Origin: Chenopodium formosanum
Taxonomy: Eukaryota; Streptophyta; Magnoliopsida; Caryophyllales; Amaranthaceae
DNA: 64,000 nt
Assembly: GCA_024500155.1 (NCBI GenBank)
Contig: CM044880.1
Span: 434,001 to 498,000, forward strand
Direction of reading: 5' to 3'
Position 1 is the first letter of the stretch. Each line of letters starts with the position of its first letter. Below, piece by piece: positions 35,091 to 47,520 of the stretch. The translations under genes and the position numbers were made by a program. Under the pieces are notes generated by a model that was not told the origin of the DNA, made no database searches, and was given only the letters and a program-made list of their open reading frames with translations.

Positions 35091-37996
35091 ATGGAATTAA
35101 CGCTAACACGCCCTGATGATTGGCACCTTCATCTTCGTGACGGCAACCTTCTTGCTGCCGTTGCTCCTTTCAGGTAATTATTTTATTTAAATACTCCCTC
35201 CGTTCCTAAAAGTTCTACTCGCTTTTCATTTTAAACCCGTTTTTATAAAATTGTAATACGAAGTGTATTGTTATGTAATTCAGTGCTACACATTATGGGA
35301 GGGCAATTGTAATGCCAAATCTAAGGCCTCCAATTACTACTACAGCTGCTGCTGTTGCGTACCGAGACTCGATTTTGAAGGTTTTGCCTTCGAATAGCGA
35401 ATTTGATCCTCTTATGACACTCTATTTGACTGATACTACTACCCCTAATGAGATCAAGCTTGCTAGTAAGTCTAAACTTTTGATTTAGGTGAAATTGATG
35501 TTGTTGTTATTGGGTTTGCTTGTTATATATTAACGGCTCGTTTGGTAGGCGGTAATGAACTAATGATACTAATAAATGATAGGAATAGACAAATGGTAAC
35601 GAATTTATGTGTTAGTTTGTACGGAAAATCCCATGTCAATATCCATGGTTTGAAGAGTCATTAGCAAACATTTTTTTTCTTCTTTCAATAGTGATTGTTT
35701 TCAATCAATTTTAGAAGTGGGTAGTGGGAATTTAATGAAGGAAAAGTGATATTTGTGGCAGACAAGCATTATCGTGAACATTGACACGAGTCTTTTCAAA
35801 CTTATAAGTTATAACCCAAGAAATCCTTAGTCATAGAGCTGTATTTTCTAATAAAATTATCTATTGCTTTCCTACCTTTATGGCTTCATGATCCCTACAT
35901 TTGTATTTCTGTCATTTCATGTTCATTTTGTGCTTTCTTAGTTATAGAGTTTGTTTGATTTGGTTCTTAGTGTTTATAGAAAATTTTGTTTAGCATTTGT
36001 TATTCACTTGAAACTTGAAAGTGAACAATGTTGTTTAACTGGGATCTTGTTCGTGTAATAGTATGTTAGCCTTCCCAAAGTCATCGGTTGGGTGATGAAT
36101 AATTGTCAAATCTAAGTTGTTTTTGATTGGCACTGTAATTATTTTGACAGGAGAAAGTGGGGTGGTTTATGCTGTCAAATTGTACCCAGCTGGTGCAACA
36201 ACTAACTCACAGGATGGTGTTACTGATCTTTTTGGAAAATGTTTGCCTGTGCTCCAAGAGATGGCTGAACAAAATATGCCTCTCTTGGTAAGTTGTCTGT
36301 CACGAATAAATGCAGCGCAGGGATTGGTGTTGTCTTTCTTGTTATCACCCATCAATCAAATGAAAAAAATTCTATGTTAACCATGAAAATTTGTTGATTA
36401 TTCACCTGCTCATATTTTAAAGTTTTCTTTCACCTCCTAGAATGAACCATGATTCTTAAGGGAGAGATAGTTTCATAAGCTGAGAAACTAAAGTACTAAA
36501 GCAAATCAACCCCGTTCTTCCCCAGTCCAAGCAAAACATCTTGCCACTCTCTCTTGGGTGCAGGATCAAACATATTGAATTAATAAACATGCTTCACATT
36601 GTATGATACAAATCATTTAAGATGAAGCTATGAGTTTGTACCTTTTCAATTCATGACAGTCTTGAAATTTGAAAATGTTTTTGGTGTGCATTAGTTCAAC
36701 ATTCCTGGAGCTACTTGCATTACTGTGTGACAAATAAATTCATGATGGTTTTGTAATAGGTGACTGTTTACTGAGAGTTGTGTTTATTAACAGGTCCATG
36801 GGGAGGTTACAGATCCTGATGTGGATATTTTTGATCGGGAAATGTTATTTATTGAGACAGTTTTAAGACCTTTACTACAAAAACTTCCTCAGCTTAAAGT
36901 TGTGATGGAACATATCACTACAGCTGTTGCTGTCAAATTTGTTGAAACATGTGATGAAGGTAAGTTTATCCTTTTCAGTTATTAAACTAATTTTCTAATT
37001 TTCTTTTAGTGAATCAGTGCAGTGCTAAAATCTACCTGTTTATTAATCTTGCTCCTTCTACAATTATCAGGTACTGTAGCCGCCACTGTGACTCCACAAC
37101 ACCTTGTTCTGAATAGGAACTCTCTCTTCCAAGGAGGCTTGCAGCCACATAACTATTGTCTTCCAGTGCTTAAAAGGGAAATCCATAGTATGTGCTTTCA
37201 AATCAGTAATGAATCAAATTAATAATAATAATTGTAGAATGAGATTTTAGATAGGGTGTGTAGTTTGCTACAACTAATTAAGTGAAGAAAATACATGACA
37301 TTTGCTCTGTTGTGTCTTTCACATGAATTTCTGTCATTTTCTCTGTCTCGATTTGCTCTAATAGTACCTTTTGGTTGTACATGCAGGGCAGGCACTTGTT
37401 TCAGCAGTAACTAGTGGGAGTAAAAAATATTTTCTCGGGACTGATAGTGCTCCTCATGAGAGGTGGAAGAAAGAATGTTCTTGTGGATGTGCTGGAATCT
37501 TTAATGCGCCTGTTGCTCTGTCATTATATGCCAAAATATTTGAAGAGGTATGCATTTATAATAGAAGTAGTAGGCTCCTTCAGAGAGGGCTAGGTTATGC
37601 TAGATGAATCTTTTCATGAGATTGAATTCTCTTTACCAACAAGTTTGATGAATTATTAGTGTTTTTTTTTTTTCTTTTTCAAAGTGAACAAATTAGGTAG
37701 CAGTGGCATGCTCTTCCTGCCTGCATGATGTTCAATTATATAGTACTTGTATTTGCTGGTAGAATTTTCTGGAAGTTCATCTTCTGCTTTCTTTGCTCGT
37801 TTAGGCTAATGCACTTGACAAGTTAGAGGCATTTACAAGCTTCAATGGTCCCGATTTCTACGGTCTTCCAAGGAATACATCTAAGATTAAGTTGCTAAAA
37901 GAACCATGGAAGGTCCCAGAGTGTATATCTTTCCCATTCGGAGAAATTGTTCCTATGTTTGCTGGGCAAATGCTTGATTGGAAGACATCCACTTGA
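35091..37996 (+). CDS. PYR4: Dihydroorotase (third step of de novo pyrimidine synthesis)
   Basis: Seven exons: 35091-35173, 35284-35465, 36151-36287, 36794-36959, 37071-37187, 37387-37547 and 37805-37996. All joints obey GT-AG and the frame is kept, giving 345 residues. The enzyme closes carbamoyl-aspartate to dihydroorotate. It is the bacterial PyrC-like, single-function type. Metal ligands are all present: H12 and H14 in DDWHLHLRDG, the carboxylated lysine K98 in VKLYPAGATTN, H136 in LVHGEV, H174 in MEHITT and catalytic D248 in LGTDSAPH. Length equals E. coli PyrC (about 348). No import signal is encoded from this ATG, whereas the Arabidopsis entry I recall starts some 30 residues earlier; upstream frames here run out of phase. 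Located divergently from the CFM9-like gene. Confidence 0.95.
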
Positions 37997-39437
37997 TACT
38001 GTATGGATCCCCATCTATCTTTACTGTCTTTACTTTCCATTTCATTTTTACCTTCTTAATTTTTGCAAATTCTTTAAAACATTAAAGCTTCTGAATTTGT
38101 TTGACTCACTTGTATGAAAACTCTTAAGGATGCCCAAACATTAAATTCGTGGGGAATATAGTGAGACACCTCACCTCTTTAAGCAGGAAATAATAAAAGG
38201 CACTAATTATGGGTTCCATTATATTTCGGAAAACTTAGGGCAATCAGGCAGTCATTACGAGCAATATGAAGAACCTTAGTTCATGCCTGTAATCTGAAAT
38301 CAGTGTAATCTGACCGGGGTTTGACAATTCCAAGCACTCAACCTTTCGATCTCCCTGTTTTGTTAAACTTTGTACTGATTTTAATTTAATTTTATTTATT
38401 TTGGTTAGTTCAACACATTTTTATGTCTTTGCATTGAGTGTTAGTTACATGTTGTACAAGATACGTTTAGTGGTAGGTCTGAATCCTTATGACACCACAA
38501 TGATTTTACTCCTATGTGAACTATATGGTCTATCTTTCAAACTATTGATTGGCCAAATGTATCCATGCATTGATGTATGCAAGAGCATCAAAATATGATC
38601 AGTTAAATTTGTTTTCCTGTAAAAGGAAATTTGATTGACAAGGTGGTATGAGATCAATAACATGTTGAGGGCAAAAAATTTCATGCTTCTTTTAGCACCG
38701 AGTATGGTGCCCCCGCTGGAGTGTACACTATAAGCAACTATGCATGTGAGGCCGTTGCATTATGTGCGCATATCTGTGCTGATGCACCTGCTTTGTGCAT
38801 GCTGCCTGCACGACCTCTATATGCATAGCATATTGGAAATTTCAAACTATGTTGTGGGATTGAAAGACTTCTCATTACATACACCAAAACTCAAAGGTTT
38901 AAATATTAAGGTAAGCGTAGTAATATAGAGGAAGTAGCAGACTAGCAGTCGTTATACCAATGCTTAAAATAGGTTTTAAAAGGCAACAGCTAAACTAGTA
39001 AAAGTAGTTATGCTGTTGCTTCACTTTCTTATTCACATTCTCATTGATGTAGAACACTAATTTAATTAAAGCTAGCTCAAACATCCTAGTCAAATGACAA
39101 AATCATAGGACAGAACTATTCTACCTGTTTTCTAGCTTCATACTTGCAAGTAACAAAAATGAATTTGTACTCTTGTTTCATCCACCAACCAGGACGTTAA
39201 CATCAAAGTTCTGCATTCTCCTTGGATGTTTCCTACCCTTCATATCTTATTCCATGTCCCATCTCAAAAGATCGCGAAAATTCCCAACTAAACGGTATTA
39301 CTTGTCAAGACAGAAAGATATTTCGCCCCACTCCACCAGATTTTGAGACATGTATGATTAACCCATCAGGATGCAAGGGTATGTATTAATGTATACTTCC
39401 ATGTATTGTGTTCTGGTAAGAAATAATCGTTCGGAAA
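37997..39437. other. Spacer between dihydroorotase and the RING gene
   Basis: The 3' flanks of two converging genes. No credible coding frame or delimited element. Short frames at 38401-38928 lack any protein-like features. Confidence 0.5.
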
Positions 39438-40475
39438 TCATGAATTTGGACTTGGTCTAATATTAGAACGCGATGAAAAAATCTTTCCACTGCAAGAAAG
39501 TGATCTAGTCACCAAATTAGCTGCCCCTTTTTCTAAAGACCATCTTTGGGAACAACTCCCTTTACTAATTTCCTCCAAATTCTCTTGATCTTTATCTGAA
39601 GAACTATTTCCCAAGGATTCCTCCAAATTATTCTCATCAACTCCCTCTTCTCCACTTACAATACTAATTCTCAGAACCTCGTCAGAGGAATTATCCTCTG
39701 TTGCTTCCTCCACTGTTGGTGACAACGAGGCTGATGTATCCTCAGCCTTGTGCTCATGACCATGATCGTGATTTTGTTGATCAGGTGGAATAATAGGAGC
39801 ACGGCAAAGTGGACAAGTAGTGTGTGAAGAAAGCCAAGTATCAATACAAGGTACATGAAAGGCATGACTACACTTAGGCAAAACTCTCAGTACATCACCT
39901 TCTTCAAACTCTGCCAAACACACTGCACAGTCTGTTTCCTCCATCTCCTTCCCATATTTGTGGACGGCGATGGAGTTGATCACCATAGCAGGGAGTCCTA
40001 CGGTAGGGATGCACCAGAAGGGGTTGAAGACCACCCTACTCACGTGTTCTTCATCCTGAGAATCACTCCCCACCCTTCCTCCTCGTCTACTTCTAGGCCT
40101 TGTTTGGAGAAAAGAATGACTATTGGGTGCATAGAAGTGGAAGTATAGTTTGGTATACAGAACATAGAAGATGATTAAGAGGAAAGTTGTGGCTAAAAGT
40201 ATAAGCATACAGATTAGGAGAGGTGAAAGATTATGGGACTTGTTAAGTTTCGAAGGGTTATAGTCTTGAGGTAAGGGGAGATTTGTGTGGGGGTATATGC
40301 AAAGAGAAGGGCAGATTGCCAAGCAGACCTCAGGGCAGAAACCAGAGTATAGTGATGAGGTTGTATTTTTTTCAGAGTGGCAAAACTGTAGGCATGTTTT
40401 GACTGTGGTATCAGTGGTAGTGGCGGAGTTTGAGTTTGAGTTTGTGAGTTTTCTGTGACCGTGCAGAGAAGCCAT
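39438..40475 (-). CDS. ATL-family RING-H2 E3 ubiquitin ligase
   Basis: A single-exon gene of 345 residues, as usual for ATL genes. A cysteine-rich N-terminal part (about 28-60) is followed by a membrane segment at about 84-108 (LLICMLILLATTFLLIIFYV) and a GLD-like motif (VGLPAMVINSI, about 159-168). The RING-H2 finger runs from C183 to C224 with ligands C183, C186, C202, H204, H207, C210, C221 and C224, including the W214 that contacts the E2 enzyme. The tail is acidic and serine-rich. ATL proteins are membrane-bound ubiquitin ligases in defence, carbon/nitrogen response and development. The Cys-rich N-terminus recalls the ATL51/ATL54 branch, but the exact relative is not certain. Confidence 0.92.
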   Translation of the reverse strand: MASLHGHRKLTNSNSNSATTTDTTVKTCLQFCHSEKNTTSSLYSGFCPEVCLAICPSLCIYPHTNLPLPQDYNPSKLNKSHNLSPLLICMLILLATTFLLIIFYVLYTKLYFHFYAPNSHSFLQTRPRSRRGGRVGSDSQDEEHVSRVVFNPFWCIPTVGLPAMVINSIAVHKYGKEMEETDCAVCLAEFEEGDVLRVLPKCSHAFHVPCIDTWLSSHTTCPLCRAPIIPPDQQNHDHGHEHKAEDTSASLSPTVEEATEDNSSDEVLRISIVSGEEGVDENNLEESLGNSSSDKDQENLEEISKGSCSQRWSLEKGAANLVTRSLSCSGKIFSSRSNIRPSPNS

Positions 40476-40650
40476 GGGAATTTGGAAGAGTAAGAAAGGG
40501 GTTAGAATTTTTGATAGGAGTTTGAGGTGTTGGAAAATTTTTGAGAGGGGAAACTAAATATAGGGAAAATTTGGGTAGGAGACTTTGAATGAGAGACAGA
40601 GGTTTAAGTCAATTTGGCTGCTTACTCACGGCAACCAGAGACTTACTATG

Positions 40651-40658
40651 TTTATATA
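40651..40658 (-). promoter_or_regulatory. Candidate TATA box of the ATL gene
   Basis: TATATAAA on the minus strand, about 175 bases before the ATL start codon. Position and sequence suit a TATA box; no start-site data. Confidence 0.4.
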
Positions 40659-41947
40659 TACATATTTATAATTTTATATTAGTGTGTTTGACTTCATAAT
40701 CATATTACCATTTCTTTTTTCAAATATAGTAAGATATTTTTATAGTTTCATACATATTTGATAATTGATTTTTATCAGTACTGATTATGAAAAATTGATA
40801 AATTACAACTACCTCAAAAGCCGCTTTATATTGTATCTTTCTTAGCTAAGTTCTTGCTTTTTGTTAATATTATTAGGTTGTACGTATTGCTTTTGGCATG
40901 CAAATTTGTGATGGTTTTACTTAACCTAATCCAATATTGTATGAACCGTCGTAGGAGAAGAAGACAGGGACAATTAACAACTGAGCAATTAGAAGAACAC
41001 AAAAATTAAAAATTAAAAATTAAAATTACATCAAGGTGTATTATGTTCATAATAAAAATAATTAATGTAATAGTGAATGATATCAGCGATTGGTCATGAA
41101 AATTATTTTGTGGAAAATCATTTAGAGTAGTTAATTAGGGATAGTATCTTTATTACTTTATATGTCTTGTTATTGTTTGTTATTGTCTTGCTTGCGTTTG
41201 CAATGAAGATTTTCAATGCTTTTGAATATTTAATAGCAACTAGTTCTTGTTGGAATTTTCACTTTATGACATTATACAATGACGTTATGATGATACCTTT
41301 GAATATATTATACTACCTCCGTTTTTATTAGTTTATACGTTTTGACTTTAACACTATTCACACACCTCCCTTTGACCATATTTTGTGATTTATATGTAAG
41401 GAAAAATATAGTCAAGTGAGATCTTATTAGATTCGTCACAATGTATAGTTTTCTAATATCAACTTTTTATAATTTTTTCTTATTAGTAATTAAAGATATT
41501 AGTGTTATTATTTGTACATTGGTAAACGTGACTAAACAAACGTGTCAACTAAAAGGAAAATGAGGAAGTATATCTTAGCCTAAGATAATACTAGTATAGT
41601 AAGCTTATTAGCTAATAGTTAATCAGATACCGTCACATTCAAAATTTGGTTTGCTTAATTATGCATTTAATAGAATCCTAGGCTCATAGCTGATGAACTT
41701 TTCTAGACAAATTCTGGATTTCAACACCGAGTTATTAAGGTCTCAAATTGAATTTGAGTTGAGATTTAAGCTCATATAAGTGCTTTGAGTTCTGTTTGAA
41801 TTGAACTCGAGTAACTGTCAACTAGTTAACTATAGCATTATTGCTAATAAGATCAGTCCTAGCTTTAATGATTTTGTAGCAAGATTGTCTTTATTGCAAA
41901 ATTGCACAAAAGGTGTAAAGTGTAGTCAAACATGTTTACGGAATTAC
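40659..41947. other. Spacer between the ATL and MSL genes
   Basis: AT-rich and non-coding except for the Stowaway-like element at 41313-41568. The right part is the 3' flank of the MSL gene. Confidence 0.5.
41313..41568. mobile_element. Diverged Stowaway-like MITE, 256 bp
   Basis: Starts CTACCTCCGTTTTTATTAG and ends CTAAAAGGAAAATGAGGAAG, flanked by TA at 41311-41312 and 41569-41570. The end repeats match only partly (inner words GTTTATACG / CGTGTCAAC), so the call is weaker than for the other copies. Confidence 0.6.
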
Positions 41948-44900
41948 TTATCCTCCATAGACTCCCTCTACCTTTCCTGCTACAAAAGTGTCATCTTCAT
42001 CACCTGAATCGGGAATATTCATCAAGCTGCCATTTTTACTTTCTACCTTATCTTCGTAACTCTCTGCAATGAAGGTGAATACACTAAAGGTTAACTGTAA
42101 AGTATGAAACACCGTACCAAGAATACATGTAACGTCGTAGGGACTAGGGAGAAGGGGGAGAGGGAGAATGTAAGAGAGTTAAAGTTACACTAAGACGTAG
42201 GATGAATACAGTACATCCCATTGATTCATCCTTTCTTCAATTTTATGCTTTTGTCTTTAAAGTGTACAAGTTTGAATCTTAACAATGATGGACAGAAGCT
42301 AACCTGAGGTATTTGTGTTTCCATTTTTCATGTGATTTACAAGGCATTGTGCACGGAGAATGAACTCTGATCGCCGCTTGCGCTTTTCCTTGAGGCATTC
42401 AAAGTAAGTGCTATTCTTGAGGTTTACATGGTGTCTAAAGTTAATAGCTATCTTGATGTTTTCTTCAGTTATCACCACTTCCACACAATTATAACCTGGT
42501 GTAAATTTACCGTTCTCACCATCACCAAGGTATCTGATGAAACAAAAATATACACCAACTGTGAATAATTTGATGGTATTGCATAAAATACAATCAGAGA
42601 CACAAAAATATGCGAGGAGGCATTTAAAAACCCTTACTTCTCTATTTCTTGTTTCAAAATCTTGATTTTTTCCTCGTCTAATGAGATTGTATCAAGCTCT
42701 AGATAATCATTCCAATCAAATTCTGTCTTGTAGTTGATTATATTTTTGTTGCATAACTCTGAATTTGGATATAACACTTGCTCTTGCATCCCAACTTTTG
42801 AGAAGGTTGATTTCCAAACACCAATTGTTTTAACCTCTACCTATGGAAAACAATAGCAAATCATAACATCCCGTAATCATATAAGAAAAGATTTGTTGCC
42901 TAAACGAATCAGAAGTTTTTATTAAAAGTTGAATAACTTACCATGTTTCCATCAATGACACATAAATCACCAACATCGAAAGGGTGTATAACGTAGGCAA
43001 ACATGATCCCTTGAAATAGGGTCTTGCAAGCATCTCCAAATATAAAAGTTGCAGCTAACAACGGAGATGCTATGATGACTAGTACCTTTGTGGAAGCCAA
43101 CCCAGTTAGAAGCAACCACATTATGAAAGTAGCAACAATCAAAAGCCAACTGATTATCTTGTTTAAACAATCAACAACCTCCTTGGCACTACTTAATGTA
43201 TTCGCAAGGAACAAACAATTGTTGCGTGCCCTTTCCTGATCAATGTACATAAATCAAGCTGTCAATCAATTAAACCCTAACAAATATGAAATGGCATTAA
43301 AAAAAAAAAAAATCCTGGTCAAAGAATTGTCCTCCTGAGTAATTTAACTGAGGTTTTCACCCTGTCTAATTTTTGAGATCACCAAATTGAAGCTATCTGA
43401 TTAATATCCCAAATCGAGGTCACCAAAGATAAATTCCCCTATAAAGTACGTGTCTAATAAACTCCAGGAGTGCTTAATGTAAAACCCCACAAGCTAAGTG
43501 CTTAATTTAAATTCCCAAATAGAGAACTAAAGAAGACTGGTGAAGAAAGTACATACCATCCAAACACGAAAAATTTCAGCTGATATTTCTTGTGAGGAAC
43601 CCACATATTCATGAAGTTGATCTTCAAAATATCCCCAATCATCCTTCTTAACTAGAGCATCCTCGGATGATTTTTTGGTTTCATCATTCGTATTGTTTCC
43701 AACTTCAATAAGTCGCTTCAGATTTTCTTTGATACTCCTGCTTATCAGTTTTATCAGTTAAAAACATGAACAATATTCTGAATAAGTTCCATAATCTTAA
43801 GTAAAAGGTTATATACAAACAACAAAAGACCATTGTGGGATAAAGGGCTCGTATGTATTAATTGTAGGATGCTGGGAAGATATTGTTACCTAAGGAGATG
43901 ATAGGCTTGATAAAATTGTAACAAAAGGTATTAGTGAAAATTCTAAATTGTAAAATCATTTTGCATCCTGAATTACAAGGGTTGAGGCTTAGGATAATAT
44001 AACAGATATCACAGGTAGATTAGAGGAAGAAATGGCCCTTACCCATGATCATCATCTTGACTATGGCTCTTCAAATTTTCAAGGATGTCACAAGAATACT
44101 TCTCCTTTAACAATGTCTGTTTCGCTGTCAAAAAATAACCAGCAGCTTGCTGTATGCAATACAGAGTAGGAGTCCGACCCTCCTGTATCAATAAGTCATG
44201 CTTGACTCTTTTCTGCTTCTTCATTAACAATTTCTTTGCATTAACTTGTTTATCTCCCCACTCATCCACATCGTCCAATTTACTTAGGTAATGAGCGTGT
44301 AAATTCATTACTCTAGTAGGAAACAAGGTTTTACATAGATGTGAGACAAACTGTCTTAATCTCTGGTCATCCGAGTCATAGTTTAAGATGTCATAGTTCC
44401 ACAAAGTTCATCATCTTTGCACTCATACAGAAGGTTTAAGATGTCGTAGTTGTGGCGACCTATGATGCCAAGGAAATACAATTGCTTCCCACCTTCCAAG
44501 ATTTTAGAGTTCAATCTGTTATACACAGAACAAGCCTCCCATGATAGCAAGACACAAGTTTTGACCAGCCAAAGAAAGGAGCAAATTAAAAGACTCAGAC
44601 AAGTCCAGGTTCCGAAATCCAGAATGTATTTGGCCTGGGTTGTTTTGTTTAGCTTAGAGCCAAAATACGACACCCAAGTAATTAAAAGCAGCAATGATCT
44701 TAATATGAAGTTGATGCTGCGTTTCATTCCATTGGCCCAATACATTAGATATTTCCCTCGCAGGAACTTTTCTATAATTAAGTATTGACGTGATTTTGTA
44801 TTAATCCCTGGTTTAAGTATTTTGTGACAAACTAACTTCCTTAGCAACCACACTATCATATAAGTACACAAGGTGATGACATTGTAGGCAACGAGGACGA

Positions 44901-45798
44901 ATATTGATACCTCAATCCATTTTTGAGTGTTCAGTCCAAGTATCTTGTGGTGCTTAAAGGTGGAAACACGTTTCATAACCTCGGATTCTGCCAACCAGAA
45001 AATGAGACAGTCGATTATTTCAAGCACTGCTTCGGGTAATATAAGGCCACTTTCTGTGTGATCCAAGGGGACCAGTGGTAATAAATTAATGGTCACTACT
45101 GAAACAAAACAGCTCAAAATGTAGATGCCGAAGATCACATAATATAGGTTTACCCAATCTGCTAAAGTCAATCCTAACAACAGAATATGCTTTAACCCTG
45201 AGATGTTTTTAGGTACCCAGAAGAAAATCCATAATATAATCAGAAACACCACCATATCTATGAGTATCCAAGCACGGATGAAAAGCATAAGTTGAACCGC
45301 TTTGTCATAGGCATCACCGTGACTAAAGAACTGAAGTAACCGTATAACTAAAAATGACACCAATAGCAGTGGTAACGCGACTGTGGCAGCAATAACTGAG
45401 CAAGTAATGATGAGGCCTAAAAAAACTGCTATAATCATAGCAGCAACACACAAATAACAAGCACATATAACTGGTAGCAAAAATATAAATATTATCTTAC
45501 ATAGTACCTCAAAGCATGAACATTCTCTCTGTTGCGCAGATGCTCCTGAAGAAGCAGCTGAAACATCATCAGAAATGTTTACAGAGGTATGAGAAGTTTG
45601 GCGGCGGCATGTGGGAGTTGGGTTTTCAGGTTGAATATCTTGAATTTTAGTAGTTTCAGATTCTGCAGGTGAAGCTGAATCAGACTCCTTAGTGGGAGTT
45701 GGGTTTTCAGGTTGAATCTCTTGAATTTTTCTAGTTTCAGATTCTGCAGGTGAAGCTGAATCAGACCCCTTTTTCGGAATCTGTTGGTTATCCATCAT
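41948..45798 (-). CDS. MSL10-like mechanosensitive ion channel, with an apparent frameshift in exon 1
   Basis: The gene reads from ATG at 45798 through 44043, then exons 43737-43557, 43235-42942, 42840-42638, 42533-42304 and 42063-41948, all with good joints. It encodes an MscS-like channel: an N-terminal tail with two copies of a 27-residue repeat (SDSASPAESET, QPENPTPT), several membrane segments, a soluble loop, then the pore region and HPFDVGDLCVIDG. The last motif is the pore-flanking signature of MSL8-10 plasma-membrane channels, which gate under membrane tension. The reading frame breaks between 44405 and 44397, where a TGTG dinucleotide sits in CTTTGTGGAAC; two bases too many separate the two halves. 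Around it the peptide NYDILN is duplicated. Either the assembly, the allele or the gene is damaged. The C-terminus is also longer and more acidic than in typical MSL10. Confidence 0.78.
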
Positions 45799-47520
45799 TT
45801 ATCCTGAGACTACTTACTGCTACAAGAAAGCAACAAATCTAAATCTAGTAAGATTTTGGGAAGACAAAGTTGAATCAGTGACTAACTGATTGTTGGTGCT
45901 TAAATCGCTTCTACCTTTATGAATAAGTTATTCTATCAATTCCATAATATTTTTTCCTTACTTTTTTTTTTTTTTTTTTGAGGATTTTTTTTTCCTCACT
46001 TTATACTTAAAGTATACAACATTAGTACACCCACACCCCCTCCCCCCGAAAAAAAAGTTGTCATGTTTTGAATTATGATAATAGTTTTATTTTCCATCTG
46101 TTTTGCCTTAACTTGAATTAAGTTGTCGAGGTAAGATTTGTAAAAAAAATATGTCAAATTCTAAAAGCTAGTAAAAAAAAAAAAAAGGCAATTAATTAGC
46201 AAAAGGAGAAGCTGAGAAAATGCTTAGAAAACGGGTAGTAAAATAAGAAGATAAAGACACTCTTAAGTAGTCTTGGCTCTCCACTCAAAAAGGTTGTGGT
46301 CTTGCATACATATACTAGTATAATGTGTAAACAAACATTTGTCCCATTCTCCCAACTCGCATTAATCTATGTGAATTCTTACATCCCTACGAAGTTTGCT
46401 AATATATTAGAGATTCGGATTTTAAATGCATAGCATACATACTTTTATCGAGAGTTTAGAGTTTATACACCATTGATAACACAAGCAAAAACTTATAGGT
46501 AAATTTAAGAAATGGTTGCACTGTTGTAGTGTTGGGTTGATAATATGCTAACAAAGAATTAGAAAAATTTTATCAAACAGGAATTGTCACACAAATGCAT
46601 TATCTTATACTCCTTACTCTGTATTAACTATTAAAAAAAAGAAGAAAAAAAAAAAAACACTTAAAATTAGTCGAGCTTCAAGTTCACTTGTCCTTGTCAA
46701 AAAAAAAAAAAAAAAGTTCACTTGTTTAAATATCATGCCAAGTTGGGTTGAAAGATTCTCAAACCAGGCCATTTATATCAACTCAACCTGACTTAACCCA
46801 ACCCCTAACCTAGTCCATTGTTAGCTAGTGTTGTATAATGGAAATTTCGGATAACTTGTTGTGTCATGTCATGTTGTGGATTTCATGCGTTTAAGTAAGG
46901 AATGATGTAATAATGAGAGGAGAGGAGGATGTTTCTTCCCATTTCGATCATATATTCATATGTATTGTTATCTATCTAAACAAGAGATTATCCATTTTCT
47001 CTTTCTCCCTCCTTTCCTCCAAAAAGTTTTGTTCTTATCACATTTTTAGAGATGGATCTAATTAAAAAATTCTAAGAAGATAGCAAAAAAAATGTATACG
47101 CAAGTACTCCTAACGACGTGACAAAGAAATGAGCCGTATGAGAGAACATGATTACATGAAGTATAAACAATAAAAAAAAAAAATCATTTTAGTAAATATT
47201 TACGTATGAAATACAAAGATTGCAAGAAAGATAATTAATATATGATACAAATTAGGCAATACATGACTTGCAAGTAACATAATTTATATTTCAAGTTACG
47301 AGTTTTTTTGCTTAATTTTTCTCATAAGCCATGCATATCCTTAAGCAATCCATCAAATAATTGATTATATATAAATAAATTGTATTATTGTATCGCCCAA
47401 TTTAACACGCGAACTAGCTAGGCCATTACTTATATAAATGCTTTATACAAACTCAAACTTTATATTATCACGCCATATTCATATAAAGTTAACCTTATAT
47501 ATAGGACGAGCTAGCGTTAC
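45799..47520. other. Spacer with MSL promoter
   Basis: AT-rich, with several long A and T runs (45961-45979, 46642-46657, 46700-46715). The only recognisable insertion is the 23-base poly-A piece at 46692-46714. Confidence 0.5.
46692..46714 (+). mobile_element. Tiny retroposed poly-A insertion with target duplication
   Basis: An 11-base direct repeat AGTTCACTTGT (46681-46691 and 46715-46725) encloses CCTTGTC plus a run of A. This is what a LINE-type event leaves if it copies little more than a poly-A tail. Confidence 0.55.

Noticed and set aside
35193..35260. Stowaway-like end CTCCCTCCGTTCCTAAAAG in dihydroorotase intron 1
   Set aside because: Only one end is visible; no partner end found within the intron.
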